From contig NC_079205.1 in assembly GCF_026745355.1 (NCBI RefSeq), forward strand, positions 40,701,970 to 40,765,969: a DNA stretch of 64,000 bases, given 5' to 3'. The stretch's first letter is position 1, and every line of letters starts with the position of its first letter. The stretch is from Beta vulgaris subsp. vulgaris. Lineage: Eukaryota > Streptophyta > Magnoliopsida > Caryophyllales > Amaranthaceae. The notes beneath the pieces are model-generated. The model did not search any database and was not told where the DNA came from. It saw nothing but the letters and a program-made list of their open reading frames with translations. The position numbers and the translations under genes are program-made. Shown here one piece after another: positions 1-15,000 of this stretch.

Positions 1-1876
1 TTTGTTTAAGTACTAATTATGATTAGAAGCTTTAATTTACTGTTTAATGATGAATCTATGATTATATAAATTATGTATTGAAATAATAAAAATTCAGATT
101 TGATTATTATGTTGAAATTGGATTTTTAATTATGAAAGCATGGATTTTGAAGGTGTTAAAGATTGGAAAATCATAATAGCATGTTATAAACTATGAAATT
201 AATTTAACTTATGAATTTAAGCATGTTTAAGTATGTTTAAAGGGAGATTTAATAATTTGCTGGAATTTTAGAATGATTGTTATTAATGGAGTTTTATGGG
301 TTTTCATGACTAGTATAGTAGTAATATGCTAGGAAATATGAGTAATTCAAGTTTTAATGATAAAAGTAACTTTTAAATATTTTTGAAGGAAATTTAAAGT
401 ATTTTAAAGTTGCTGAAATTTATTTATTGGAGTATTGATTATAAATTCTATTGGTTGTTTTAGGGGGAGATTTCTCTATAAGTGACTTCTAAAGTTGTTA
501 AAAGTGACCTATCAATTTGTCTACACAAGGTACGTACATACCTATGTGTTCTTTGATGTAGTATCATGATTTTAGAAAGAAAAGTTATGTAGTATCATGT
601 ATAGGAACTTTGTGAGTTCATATATGATTGCTATAATGTTGGATTTTACATGTTTTATGCCTGCGTGCGAAACATGTTAAGTATGAGATTAATATCATGT
701 TTGTATGGAATATTGATACAAGCATTTTGGTTGTGAACTTTATTTATTGATTTAGACGGGGAATTAATATATTTATAGAGTTAGATAATGACTGAATCAT
801 GTGTTCCCTTATATTATTATTTTCACTAGTCTATGGGGATTGTGGACCTTATTTGGTAAGTTGATAATTTCTACCTTTGAAAGGTAAGTTGGTTTTTAGC
901 TAGGTTCAACAAATAAGAAGGATTGAAATAAAGAAGGAATTAATATTGGGTTGGAAGTTGTATGATCACTTATTTAATCCTAAGATAAACAGGAATAAGG
1001 TTGTGAATGTTTAATTATATATTGTATGTATTGCTTGTATGTCATAACAAATAATAATTGGTAAATCATGTGCAGTGAAACTTGGATAGTAATAAACTTT
1101 AGACTGGTGTACGTCTGAAGTTGGACAATCAGGAGTTGGGGTACATGGTGGTCGTGCCATTTTTTTTTCTGGGAATTGGATTGATCACTTATCGTTCCTA
1201 TTTTTATTAACTGGTTCATCGATATCGTAGGTCATTATGGAATACGGAGTCGCACCTGTGTTTCGTCTTCCTAGGTGTAGTTTGGGTTTTAGATGAGACA
1301 ACTCGATCCAATGACTATTCAATTAAAGTAATAAAAAAGACTGTTAAAGTTTAGTTCAGTAAAAGTTATTTGCAGATTATATTGTTAGATTGTTATGTTG
1401 TTATTTATCCCTGCGTATATTTATTAGTATCATGTTGGAAATGTTTATTTATTATTATGTAGTACTCAGGTTTGCTGACTACGTGCTTTGTTTGTATGTG
1501 TTAATCATGACTTTGCCTTATTGATCTTGTGATTACCCATTATTGGTGAGCAGATTCTTCAGTGCATTGACATCTACAGGTATATATATGTTGCATCATG
1601 GAATTTTGGGAATGGAGAGCTTGTGTAGCAGATTGATCTTTTTATTATTTTAGTAGATACATTTACATTTAAGTTTAGTTTGAAGTTAAAGTCAACAATG
1701 TTGTTTGGTTTCAAAGTTATTTTAATATTCATTATATTTCAATTCTAAAGTTTAGTTATATGTTTTTCGCTGCAAAATTCTGAATAAGCCGATACGTTCT
1801 CACATGGGCGATAATGCTTTGATGATTCTCTAAGTTTAAGGTATTATGGAAAAGAGACAATTATCGGGATGTTACA
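1..1876 (+). mobile_element. 3' part of a Gypsy-type LTR (3' or solo LTR)
   Basis: The stretch has no coding capacity and ends at 1876 in GGGATGTTACA, the usual end of plant Ty3/Gypsy LTRs that begin TGTAACATCCC. The LTR at 61273-63583 ends in the same style, and both contain the string ATCCCTGCGTATA (near 1407 and 62405). No primer-binding site follows position 1876, so this is a 3' LTR or solo LTR rather than a 5' LTR. The LTR start lies left of the window, so neither its length nor a target duplication can be checked. Assignment to the same family as the 61-63 kb LTR is inference. Confidence 0.5.
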
Positions 1877-4800
1877 AAAATCACATAAACACATATTTCC
1901 TAATAGTCTTCGCACGAGAGTTGACTATTTTAGGTGGGTTGATTTATGGTTGGGAACCTATTAGGACTTCCACATACCCAAATCAATTCAAAGATTAAAA
2001 AGTGATAAGATAAAACAAAAAGAAAGTTAGTATATGATTAAAAAGATAATTAAGAAAAATAATAATTAATCTATTTTACCTTGCTAACTCAATGATTCAC
2101 TTTATTTGCAAAGTTTTCTACTTTTATTTTTGTGATTTTCTTAGTTTTTAAGTTAGTTTCTAAATTCACTTAACTACTAATTAAAACCCCTCTTTCTGTT
2201 TATTTTTCTTTGATGAACTTCTTACTTACTAATTACTTTCCTAACTTTTACTTTTTTTTCTTGAGTGAGTTTTTTTCTTGAGAAAAGAAGTATGGACAAT
2301 GAGAGAAGTATTGAAGTTGTGAACTTTTAGGTTTTCAAGTTATTAGAAGTTTTCGTTGTTCATAAAATGAAAACAAAAGGAGGTATTTATAGGTAAATGA
2401 GGTGATTAATTAGGGTTTGAAAAAGGAAAAAAATCACATTTTTTACTCAAAACTCTGATTTTTAACATCCTATATTATCTTAATGATATCACCTCAATTA
2501 CATCACCTTAATAACATCACTAAATCCAATCAAATTTATTGAAAATGCCAATATTATTATTATTTTTAGATTTGATTTTAATCTTTAAACTGATGAGGCA
2601 AAATTCGAGTTTTCAGAAACTATTCGTTCCCTAAATACATCATCTAGAGTATTTACCCTCACGTGCACCTTATCCGCCCATTATTATATCCAAGTCTGAA
2701 GCTTCTTGCACTACATTTGCATAACTACACTATTTGGCAACTTGAATAGATGTCTCTTCATCATGTTAACAATGTGAGCATAGAGGGACAATACAATTGA
2801 TCCTCTTATGAAGGCCTTGAGATATTGGCAGAGCACCACTACATAATTTCCAAACAAAACTCTCACCTTACAAGGGACAACAATCTTCCAATTGTTGTTC
2901 CAAATATTCAAGGTCATAGAAGACCTCGTAGCTCCTGAAAGGTGATAAACTAATAGCCCGTTTTTTACTGAACACGAACCAAATTTATCTTAGCTCCAAA
3001 TAAATAAATTATTAAGAGGCGAATAGGCAATGAGGCTACATAAATGCTTAAGATTTTGTTTGCTTCAAATAGAAGAAAAGTATCCTGAATGACATCTTCT
3101 TTCCAACCGCCCAAATTAAAGCTAATAAATCATCAACTTTGTCATAAGCACAATTTCAGGCACAACATGACATGGCTCGCCACTCGAGGGCTCAGACCCG
3201 ATCCGACCCTTCATTTTCCCAAGCTCGCCGGCTGAGCCGTGTTTGACCTGAAATGTTCAGATTTTGTTCACGACCCGACGACCCATCACCCTAAATAGTT
3301 ACTAAGATAGTTGACTAATTTCACCTCTAACAATAGTCAATTGGTAGATGGTGGACTAGTTTCTACCATTAGAATGGTAGACATGGGCCAAAACGCAATC
3401 CAAAAGATATAAAATGCGTGAAATTAATGTACATCAATTGTTCTCTAATGAACATGTGAAACTAATGTATATCAACTGTTCTCCAATGTACATCGATCTC
3501 GACGATTCTCTTTTGTTGAGATTTATCTTGATATTTCTTAATTTGTTTATTAGAAATATTTCTTTGTTCGTTGTGTTTTCTTTGTCTGTTCATTAGGTTG
3601 AGTGGTTGTTCATCAGATATTTCCTCTTATGTTCATCTTTTTTCTTGTTGTTCATTGCTTGATTCAGATGTTCATTGAGTCTCGTGTATTGTTCGTTTAT
3701 TCTACTTTCAGCTTCATGTTGCTTAGTTTGTTCGTTGAGGATGTTCTTTTTTTCATTGTATTATAACGCGAAATGACACCATGTAGAATGGTGCGCACCA
3801 TTTAGATGGTATACTCGTGTCTACCTTCTAATTTGCGAACAATAATGCTAACTCTTTTTTTTTTTGTTCTGCAACACGTTACCACTCAACATTACCTCAG
3901 ATTTTTTGTAAGTTTATCTCCTGCCCAAAAGCACTACTACTGTAGCAATGAAGAACCCGACGCAACGCGTTCACATCCCTCTCCTCTATTCTATAGAAAG
4001 TCACATTTTCATTCGCAAATAATAAATGAGAAATCACTAGGGAATTCGTGTAGACTTTAATATCATGTAAAGCACCACGATTAACTTCAAGCTGAATAAG
4101 GTGAGAAAACACCTAAGCACAAATAACTAAAAATTACGGAGAAATTGGATCACCTTGTTTAAGGCCCCTTTCTGGCACAAAAACATCAGATGGCTCGCCA
4201 TTAATTACAACATAAAATGAGAAACAATAAATACACATCTCATAACCAACTGAAACCAAAATAGTATCAAATCACATCTTCACGTTCTCCAAAAGATCTT
4301 TTTTTTTTTTTTGAGGGAGTCCAAAAGATCTTACTCCACCCTATAATATGCTTTGTTTGTATCTAATTTCACCGCCATACACCTTTTTTGCCAGACCAAA
4401 CACTATGCATTTATTAGTTAATTACCTACTATTTTTCTGCTTTTTGAATGGTCCTACTAATTTCATATTATTATCCAAAGTTTCTCTTTATTCTTCATAT
4501 TTTCCTTTTTCATACGTCCAAAATACTCTTTACATTTCTATTTTTGGATAAGATCCACTATTATTTCATTCTTTTTACCTTTTTACCATTGGCTCACGCT
4601 CTCTCTCCTTCTAATAATAAGTTATACTACCTACTAACTCCTAACCATTGGCCCACATTCTATCTCTACCAAATAAAAACAATATTACTCATACTAGCTA
4701 CTAATATCCTATCACATGTATCTTTTTCAAAAAAATAACAATTGATAACGAAACAACTTATTATCTAAAACTATGTGTTTTGACTGATAAGTGTTAAAGT

Positions 4801-7800
4801 ATTTTGGAACGGAGAAAGTATCCTAATCCTTTTCACTCTAGTTAATTTGACCCACAATATTAAATTTAATACAATATACAATAAATTAATATTTTATCTT
4901 TCATTCAAATGATCCACATACCTGTTTGTTTTGCAATGTAAATTCACAATACAAAAGCCACTAAATATCCTATTCAAGTGTGGTACAAGAGCCACTAAAT
5001 ATCCTATTCATGTGTGGTACGCGATATCTAAAATGACCAATTACCAATCAACCAATCAAGTATGTTCATTTAAGTTTCTAAAATGGTCACTGTTCTTTTT
5101 AGAGTTGTGGTAGGGCTTCATCTTCATATCACATGATCTTTGTATGAAAATCTTCGCTACAAAAAGTAATTAATTATTATATTGATATTAGGTGAAAGTG
5201 TACTTGATCAAAGCTTTAAATTTTCGTGATGATTATTTTTAAGATTTACATTAATGAACACTTCTATAATATGCTCAATTAATTCCTTTTATCTAAAAAC
5301 AAGTATAGATAGAGAGAGGGGTAAGAGTGCCTTTTGGTGTTGAAAAATGTCAAAAATACTACTTTGATCTATTATAATTTCAAAATAGAATAGATGAAAA
5401 CTACAAATAAAAAAAAATCCAACTAAAGACATACGGAATTGATTGATTTTGAAGCACCAAGTTTATAATAGGTGCCATTTGGAACATTTTCATTAGTAGG
5501 AGAATCCAATTCTTTACCCTAAAATATAGAGATAATATATGGTTGCTTGTGAGATTATTGCGGCGTGTTCGCTATTGACAAAATGTATAGCAAACCAAAA
5601 AAGACAAAAAAAAAAGTGAAAGAGAAAGAAAAAAAGGGGAATGAGGAAAAGAGAACAATTTCCTTCTCATTTCCTCATCTTTCTCTTTTGATCATCAATC
5701 ACAAGAAACAATGATGTTTATTAATATAATTTGCAAAGTATTTATGATGCATTACTAATATATAAATGAATAAAGGAAATAATTATTCCCTTTGAATTGG
5801 GAAAGGCAAATTTCAGGGTTCCCCATTGAGAATTGTGTAAGTTTTATTTTCTTTCTTTCATCATTAACCAACTGTATGTCAGATTATCTTTCCCTATTTT
5901 TCTTTTTGTGTGCAATTTGGTTAATTTTTATCTATCTTAATTATTGACAAAGTTTTCATTATTATACAATAATTTTGATTATTTCCTATATATTTGTATT
6001 ACTCTTGTCTTTGTACATAAAGAAATTGATAAATTGACTTTTGACATCATACACATACTATAATTTTACCATCTTGTGTTATTTTTACCTAGGAAAAAGA
6101 TGGTTTCTGCACCTTTGGGTTGGATTGTGCAAATTATTAAGCTTAATTATTTGATGTTAATTATTCATAAGTATAAATATATTAAATTCAACTTTAATTC
6201 ATATCCCGTAAGAAAATAATTCAAATTATACATTTAATATATATTATGTTTTATACCTAAAAACATTCTTCAAGGGGATGGTTTGATTAATAAAGCCTTG
6301 CAATTTGCATATCGAATAATTGTCTTGCGGAAAAAAAAAACACGAGAAACATGCTCTATCAAATTGTGCTTTTGTTTAATCATATTTTAATTCCGTTTTC
6401 TAAGAAAGAAACTTATCTCGAATTTATTTAAAAAAGTTATTTCTAATGCAAAAATTAGTTTTCGCTTTTAAATAAATTTTGTTTTTCTGGTCACCCACTG
6501 ATTCACCAGAAGAATTTTTGCATGATGTGAAACTCGAACTCGAGAGTTCCCTTAAGTAAGGTTAAACTACTTATCATTTGAGCCAACTTTTATTGGTGCA
6601 CTTAAATTTAATTAACCACGTACTTGATGCATGACGTCTCAACAATTGGGTAGCCTTCATTTGATGACATTAGGTTTGGTCAGCTAAAATTGAGCTGTTT
6701 GTTTTTCACATAACTAAATTTGAGTTGTTTGGTTATAATCTATATTACTTTAATTTGGGTTAAACATCGGTAAAGTCTTTTTTACGTTTATGCTCAACTT
6801 ACTTATAAAGAGAAATCAATAAAGTATAAGTCATATTTTAGACCGTCATAGTGACGTTTAAATAAAAGTTATCTAAATTTACATAATTGTATAGGTCATT
6901 TTAAGTTGGGCATCTTTAGCCGAGTTTATTTTTTATAATACTCCTCTGTTCCTTCCACTATACCTTCATGTATTTATTCTACATTCATATGTTTACATTC
7001 TATATCTGTTTAATAGAATTTCCAGGTTCTTTACTATACATCTTCATATCCTTCGAGTATATCTTCTTGTTCTTAACCATCTACTTTCATGTTCATTTTA
7101 TTGCACTGGAAAGAACAAAAAATTATTCTATCAACATCTTTTTTGAGGGGAATTCTATCAACATCTTTGAATTCGCATGTTCCCATGTTTGGAAAGAGAA
7201 AATAAATCGAGAAATATAATATCATCTTCAGTCTAACCTTTCATATGAGTTAGAAATTGAACCCATGACCTTTGAGATGAAATGTGAAAGTATAACCACC
7301 AATCCACTACAATTTCAATCTTTAATGTTTCAAAGTAGAACATAATAAAGTCTTAAAATTATATGTAACTAAGATATAGACAAACTTTTTGATCTCTAAT
7401 ACTTTTACTAAGGGAATAAGATTCTCTTATCCAAATTTCACTGAAATTTTTATTTTTATACCCAATTTCTTAGAAGTTTTTTTTTTATTAAACAACTTAT
7501 CATGTCATAACATCCATTTTTCAATTCGCACTAAACTGGAAAATCACGAAAAGACAATAAAATCAATTATAAAAATCATGAATAATATATTGATAATTGT
7601 AACTGATCCGGTATATCGTTCAGGCATAAATACTTTTTCCACTAAAAGGGATACATTTCTTAAATTAATGATTGAGAATGTACGAAGGAGGAAAATTAGG
7701 AGCTTGAAGAGAATATATTTCTTTATAAGCTTAGTTATCATAATTTAAGGATAAGAATATTTCTAATAATATATGATCCATTTCTTAGATTAGCCTAGGT

Positions 7801-8100
7801 GCTCATTTCTATTTCCTTGCTTTATAGTTTCTAGCCGGAATGGTCCTTGGCAAGAACTTATTTGAACCCATCTTTTGGCTCATATCAAATTCAAAGCTGA
7901 TCCTCTTACTTAGCCTACACCCTTGACCATTGTACAATGATTCCCTACTGTAGGTCAAACCCCACTACCATCTGGGAGGAATTACCATAACATGAGCATT
8001 CTTCATTCGAAAAATCATTGCAGTAGGACAATGACTACGAGGGTATAAAAGACATTGTGGCATTAAGATTTCCAAGTTTTTTCAAGGATTAGCTCACAAC
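1877..8100. other. Intergenic DNA without recognisable genes
   Basis: All reading frames are short, AT-rich and unlike any protein family I know. Two tRNA-like minus-strand stretches (about 6530-6600 and 7240-7320) have A-box and B-box-like words and may be decayed SINEs. 3410-3780 is rich in the word GTTCAT. A lone Stowaway-like end lies near 4800-4825. Nothing here supports a gene call. Confidence 0.55.
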
Positions 8101-8447
8101 GAGCTTGGATAGAAGTCTCATCGTGAGAGGCCAACCAAGATATTTTTGACATTTCGCGCAAAAGACAAAAACAGACGTTGAATTTTGGTACCAACTTATA
8201 CCAAAGTTCACTAAAATTGGTAACAGTACCAAAATAACTCTTATTTTTCTATATAGTGTGAGTGAACTTTGGTATAACTTTGAGTTTTGGTACCAAATAC
8301 TTACTTTGGTATCAACTTCGAACTTTGGTATCACTAATATCTCCTTTTGTACAATAACTTTTACTTTGGTACATATGAGAGACCATTTTAGCCTCTCACG
8401 ACGAGACGCTATTTTGACCTCTCACGATGAGACGCCAAGAGTTTCTC
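8101..8447. mobile_element. MULE-like MITE with 9-bp target duplication
   Basis: The two ends form an inverted repeat. The word GTCTCATCGTGAGAGG (8115-8130) occurs in perfect reverse complement at 8418-8433, each copy 14 bp inside its end, and both ends start GAG. The 9-bp word GCTCACAAC flanks the element on both sides (8092-8100 and 8448-8456), as expected for Mutator-like transposition. A second right-arm copy with one mismatch lies at 8391-8407. The interior repeats variants of the palindromic word TTGGTACCAA. There is no transposase, so it is non-autonomous. It lies about 580 bp upstream of the AP180 start codon. Confidence 0.75.
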
Positions 8448-9022
8448 GCTCACAACCCCACTATAGTGTACTTGCTATGACCCTTATAAACTTAGATACC
8501 TTTTTATAATGGTAATAATATACTATTCCAATCGTATTGGTCTTTTTTTTCTAACTTATTTATTTGATGTTTATATGCTATTTATTTCTGTAAAATTTTT
8601 CTAATTCGAAAAAAAAGTATTACGTTCAGCTATTTATTAGATAAACTCGGATGCACAACGAATATTACTCATTTGAAGGTTTCTACAACTTTCTCATACA
8701 ATATTTCTACTTCCAGCTAGTTTTTTGCTCATTATTCTTTTGAAACCTTCAAATAAGCAACATTCGAACAATAGAAAAAACTTCAAATCAGCAAAAAAAA
8801 GGTGTTGCTTGTGTTATGCACAATTACATATAATACACTCGAATGTACCATAAATGCGCTGTATTTTTTTCTTGAACTTTTATGTTGCCTCCCAAAATTT
8901 GCTTCTTAAAATAGATCTGGAGTATTGATTTTGACAAGGTCTATTCTTAAATTGTGCAGAGACAAGTAGGGGAAAAAATAAGTTGAATTACCACAACACA
9001 GCTTTAAAGAATATTAGTATCC
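8448..9022 (+). promoter_or_regulatory. Upstream region of the AP180/CALM gene
   Basis: This is the 575 bp between the MITE and the start codon at 9023. It is AT-rich and I cannot place a TATA box or transcription start with confidence. A possible 3' splice site (TTGTGCAG, ending at 8960) precedes the last 62 bp, so the 5' UTR could contain an intron. That is a guess. Confidence 0.3.
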
Positions 9023-12000
9023 ATGGCATTTAGAAGAGCTATAGGGGCAGTGAAGGATCAAACTACTATAGGACTTGCAAAAGTGGGGAACAGCAATTCC
9101 TTAGCAGACTTAGACGTCGCCATTGTAAGAGCAACAAGCCATGACGAGTATCCAGCCGATGAAAAGTACTACCGTGAAATCTTCAGCTTGACTTGCTACT
9201 CTCGCAACTTTGTAGCATCTTGTGTTAATACCATTTCTAGGCGCCTTAGCAAGACAAAGAATTGGGTAATTACCTTCCTAATTGCTATCTTTATGGATTA
9301 TGTCCTTCGTATGAAAGAATGTTCAATCTTTTTACATCTTAGTGAGACATGAAAATTTGAAGTTTTCCGTTCTAGATATTTTTTTATCCATATGAGTCAC
9401 GAAGGCGGTACAAAGTACAAAGAAGGGAGGGGGATTCGAACCTATGACCTATCGTTCAGAGCACCTCAATCTTAACCACTAGGTCAAGACATCCTTGGTA
9501 GTTTAACGTTCTAGATAGATACTCTCGCCGTCCCATAATATAAGTCATGTTTCTTTACAAGGTGTTCCAAAATATAAATCCTCTTTCTATTTTCAATCAA
9601 TAATTATCCTCACAATACCTTCATGAATATAATTTAAATCCCTAGATGTTCTCATAATTTCAGCTCTCAATGAACCATTTTTAATGACAAAATAGAATCT
9701 TTTATCTCATTTAACTTCTCTACACATTAAACCATGCAACATTAAATGTTAAGTTTTTATTTTTTGTTAAAAAGAAAAATAATGTAAATTTTTCCCAATA
9801 AAAATGAATCTATTTATCCAAATAAAACAAGATTCCACTTACCTTAATTTCCGTATAAAATCAGAATCAAGACTTCTAATATGAGACGAGAGAGTAGTAT
9901 CTAAGTTTTATGCCATCAAAAATTATATTAGTCCAAATTTCACCGTATTAACATTCCTTGGACTATTTATGCAATTATCTAACTATCACGCAAATATGTT
10001 TAAAGCACCCCATAAAAATCTAATGATAATTCTTTACACATATTTATCTTATTAGGCATGATAATCATGGAACTCGGTCTTCATTTAACAAATATATACA
10101 TGATGGGTGATGAAAAAACAAAGGTAAATTAGAATGCATATACAAAGACATGAAGTATGGAGTAATAAGCAAGTTAGTAAACAACATGGAATATAAGCAA
10201 GTATAGGAGAATTGGATTTTTGAACCCTCAAAGATCATACCTTTATCGAATAAAGTATAAAAGGACTATAGATGTCAGAATGAGCAATTGTCACGCCTTG
10301 TGAAACTACTTTAAATTGTGTTTTGAGTAGCATTTGGACTTTGAAAATAATGAAAGTTTAGAGATAGATAAAATGGTGCGTAAAAAATACGTTAAAAATT
10401 TATTATAATAAAGTATTATATTAATAAATGAAATTCTTTGTTTACCGAAGGTATAACCCAGACTTAATAACTAGTTGATGTTAAATCCTTTAATTCTTGC
10501 CTATAGCTTCCTAGAGTCAATTGCGCAAGGCGTAAACTATATCCTGTGTGGGAAGCATTAGAATGCGCCCAATGCACAATCACTTAACCAGTTGTTTACA
10601 ACTAATCATTCATTATTCATAAATACTTCATATTTTCGATCATGTCTTACCCTGAATAATCTAGCAATTATCATTGTACTAGAAGCTTTGCAGACCAATC
10701 TGATTGTTTTATATTGAATAAATTCGACCAAAAATTAATTAACTATAAATGATAAATAAATGCACTATTTGAAAGGTTTTAAAAAACTTAATTTTGAACA
10801 GATCTTCAAAACATGCTTTTAGGCTCTATATTTTTAAAACAAATTTTTGACACACCCATTTAAATTATTCTTTCTTTGTTTCAAATCAATCAAGTTGATG
10901 ACACATTCAAATCATCAGATACTAAATGAGAAAATTCAATTATGTGTCTACGTCAATTCTAACGTTGCTAACCCTTTATTATAATCTGAGGGCTCATAAA
11001 TCATAGATTTGTAATGCTGGAGTTTGTTAAGAGGGGTGAGGTGGGAGGGGGTGAATCTGAGATTGTTGCAAGGATTGTTGCACAGAGTGCTGGAGTGGTG
11101 ATGGGAATGTGCATTATTGGAAGTTCAGTTTATATCATTTATATCATTTGCAATGAAAGTTAATTGAGCTGTCCAATAGTAATTAGAGAAATTTCAATAA
11201 TTCATCAAATGAAAACTGTTTCGCAAGGTGGCATTGAGAATGTAATTAAGGGGGCGTTTGGTATGATTAATGGAAACGGAATGGAAAGGATTTGGATAAG
11301 GAGGGGAAATGGAGATAATAGTTGTTACCTTTACTAGTTGTTTGGTATCCTAATGGAATGGAAACAATTGAGAAGTTTATGATTGAGGAAGGAAACGTGA
11401 TTTATTTCCACTAGTTTGATAAGGGTAACAAATGGAGGGATTGTGAATCCCTCCGAAAATGGTATTTGCTACTTAACACTTATACCAAACATTGGCGGAT
11501 CTAGAAATTCAGAAATGGGGGTACTGAACAATGAGCAATTAGATTCATAAAATATATCATTTTTCCGTCCCTAATCTTTGGCTATATTTTATTATTTGGA
11601 GTCAAATTTCGCCAACTTTAACCTAAAAATACCATTAATATATAAGAAAAAAATATCATATGATATAAATGCTCCGATACAAGATGTGGATAAAGGTAAT
11701 GAATTTGAATTCCGAGGAAAATTTGAAAGATAAATCATTGTAGAAGAATTTTTTTAAAAATTTGTTGTTGATATAAGTCACATAATCATGTTAATGAATT
11801 AAGGTGAAAAATGGTTATTAGAAGATAAAATGATGACTTGATAAGTACATAGAACTGATAGAAGTGAGATAAAAAAAATACAAAATAATCCAACATGATA
11901 ATTCATATTGTTAATAAAAAAAAATACAAAATACAAAATTGTTAATATGTATCATGATTATAGAAGTGTATGAATTAACAATTTTGTATGTGTATCATAT

Positions 12001-15000
12001 GTTATTATCAAAATTTGTTATTGGTATTTTATAAATGGTAAAAAAAATATCATATGTTAAAAAAATACAAAATTGTTAATATGTATCATGATAGAACTGA
12101 TAGAAGTGAGATAAAAAAAAATACAAAATAATCCAATACATACACCAATAGAACTGATAGAAGTGAGATAAAAAAAAAATACAAAATAATCCAATATGAA
12201 GTGAGATAAATATGCAACATGATAGAAGTGAGAACTGATAGCAACTTTCTATAATTCATATTGGTGTATGTATAATGAGAATTGCATATTTAACTTCTAC
12301 ATAAGTTATTCCTTTTATTTAGGATGGTCTCAAAGAGTAAGAGGAAAAAAAAATGTTGCTAAAGAATATTTGAGAAAAAAGAAAGAGTAAGAAAAAGAAA
12401 GAAAGATTGAAAGGTAGATTACAAGAATCGAACATGAAACCTCACACTCTTTTATCAATTTGCTCTCCTTTACCACTGAAACAAACACTAGTCTTGATAA
12501 AAGTTTGCATGTGTAAACTATATATATATGTTTTTCTAATTAATGGGGGTACAGTTGTACCCACTGTACCCCCTATGTATCCGCCTATGATACCAAACAA
12601 TTAGAAATGGAAACGCTCATTTGAATCCGTTTCCTACATCAATTTTTTCTATACCAAACACCCTCTAAAGATCAAGGGGTGCTTTTTGATTATTATACTT
12701 CCTCCGTTTTTCTTAGATGTTACACTTTTCAAATCACGGACTCCTATGTAACTTTTTAGATGTTACACTTTTGAAATCACGGACTCCTATGTAACATCTA
12801 ATTTAAAACTTCCTAAAATAGAAAGTGTAACACCTAAAAGAAAACGGAGGAAGTATCTCTTTTGTTGAAATTCAAATGATTATCTCAAGTTGGGGTTATT
12901 TTGATAACTTGACCTCCACTTAAGCTGGTATTTTTATTGATAATTATGTCAAAATTCTTTCTCACTGCTCAACAAACAGGTAGTAGCTTTGAAGACACTG
13001 ATGCTAATCCAAAGATTGTTGGTAGAAGGAGATCCTGCCTATGAGCAAGAGATCTTCTTCACAACAAGGCGCGGAACACGAATGCTGAACATGTCAGATT
13101 TCCGAGACTCACGATCAAACTCCTGGGATTATTCGGCATTTGTGAGAATGTACGCCTTATACTTAGATGAGAGGCTCGAGTACAAGATGCAAGGGAGGAG
13201 AAAGCCTCATCACCATAGTACACGCGCCTACTTGTACTCGAATGAGCAGCAACAACAAGAAGAGCGTTATCAACAAGAGCAATATCAAGACAATAATAGT
13301 TCTTCAGTTTCTAGTTCATCTACAAGGACTCCTATGCCTAATTCTGACCTTACTCTAGAGCAGATATTGTCAAAGATGCACCATTTGCAACAACTTCTTG
13401 AAAGGTTTTTAGCCACCAGGCCAACAGGTAATTTACTTCCTCAATGTATTATTACCATCATTATGCAAAAGAGGACTTCTGTTTCATTACTTTCATGTAA
13501 TTCATAATGAAATGTAGGGTATTTTATATTTGTGAAGGCAAATGTTCGTATGAGACAGTTTCACATTATAAGACGAAAAACGTAGCCCCTTAATTAATAA
13601 AATTGAAGTCACTCCGAAGTGTCTTATACTATATTCAGCTCAGACAAGAAAAAACTCTGATTTACAAGTAGATTGTCATACAATTTAGAATGATGAAAGA
13701 GAAGGCGTGAGGTAAGAGACATTAAGTTGTTACATAGGTACTTTTCCACGCACAAGTATTATACATTCTACAATAATCTCGTTATCAATATCATACATGG
13801 CTTAATTGCAAGTCTTACGACTTGAAAAAGAAAATGTTGCAAGTATTTTGTGGCAAAGGATATATCTTTTAAAAACGAATCCTTAGGAATATATCTGACA
13901 CTGTCAAAGAGAACAATACTCTTTGTCCAATATATTTATTAACTTCTCTCGGGTGAAAAATATCCAGGCTCTGCAAAGCACAACCGCATTGTTATAGTTG
14001 CTCTCTATTCAGCTGTACGAGATAGCTTTCAAATATATTATGACATAACAGACATATTGGGTATACTCATCGATCAATTTATGGAGATTGACATACCAGA
14101 CTGTATCAAAGTCCATGAAATTTTCTGCCGGATATCAAAACAATTCGATGAACTCGATTCTTACTACCTCTGGTGCAAGGACATAGGAGTTGTACGCTCC
14201 TCTGAATACCCTGATGTAGAAAGAATAACCCAGAAGAAGCTTGATCTGATGGATGAATTTATAAGAGACAAAGCAGCTAACGCAAAACACAAACTGGCCA
14301 TCATGGACAGAAGAGAAGAGGAAAAAGAACCAGAACCTGTCTCACAGGAGGATAAAGAACCAGAAGACATGAACACAATAAAAGCACTTCCTCCAGCAGA
14401 AGGTTTCCCACCAGAGGAAGAAGAGAAGGAACCTGAGCCAGATAAGAAAGACGAAGAACCTGAACCTAAAGAAGCTGACCTATTAAATTTGGGAGATGAT
14501 GCGCCAACAAGCGAAGAGCATGGTGATAAACTTGCCTTAGCATTATTCGATGGAGCAATGGGTGATGCATCAGGACCTGCTCCACCTCCGATGTGGGAGG
14601 TTTTCAATGACAATTCAGATTGGGAGACAGCACTAGTCCAGTCAGCTAGCTATCTGCCCCATCAGAAACCCTCCCTCGGGGGTGGATTTGACACAATGCT
14701 ATTAGATGGCATGTATCAGCAAGGAGTCACAAATGCAGCTATAGCTGCTAATCGCGTGGGAGGATCGGGAAGTGCTAGCAGTGTGGCTCTTGGGTCAATT
14801 GGCAACCCGCAGTTGCTAGCATTACCGGCTCCACCATCATCTTCAGGCAGTGATACGATAAGCACCGGAAATGTTGACCCGTTTGCAGCCTCATTGGGGG
14901 TGGCCCCACCGCCTTTTGTGCAGATGTCAGAGTTAGAGAAGAAACAAAGACGATTGGTTGAGGAGCAGCTTATGTGGCAACAATATCAAAGAGATGGTAT

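Noticed and set aside
7389..7748. 119-residue plus-strand frame
   Set aside because: AT-rich, Ile/Phe/Asn-rich, no recognisable family, no partner exons.
9425..9500. tRNA gene on the minus strand
   Set aside because: A-box and B-box words are present but the cloverleaf is not, and the stretch is part of a 128-bp SINE with target duplication and A-rich tail.
14164..14613. 149-residue minus-strand frame, serine-rich
   Set aside because: It is the exact antisense of the acidic, proline-rich linker of the AP180 protein in exon 3; the composition follows from GAA/GAG codons on the other strand.
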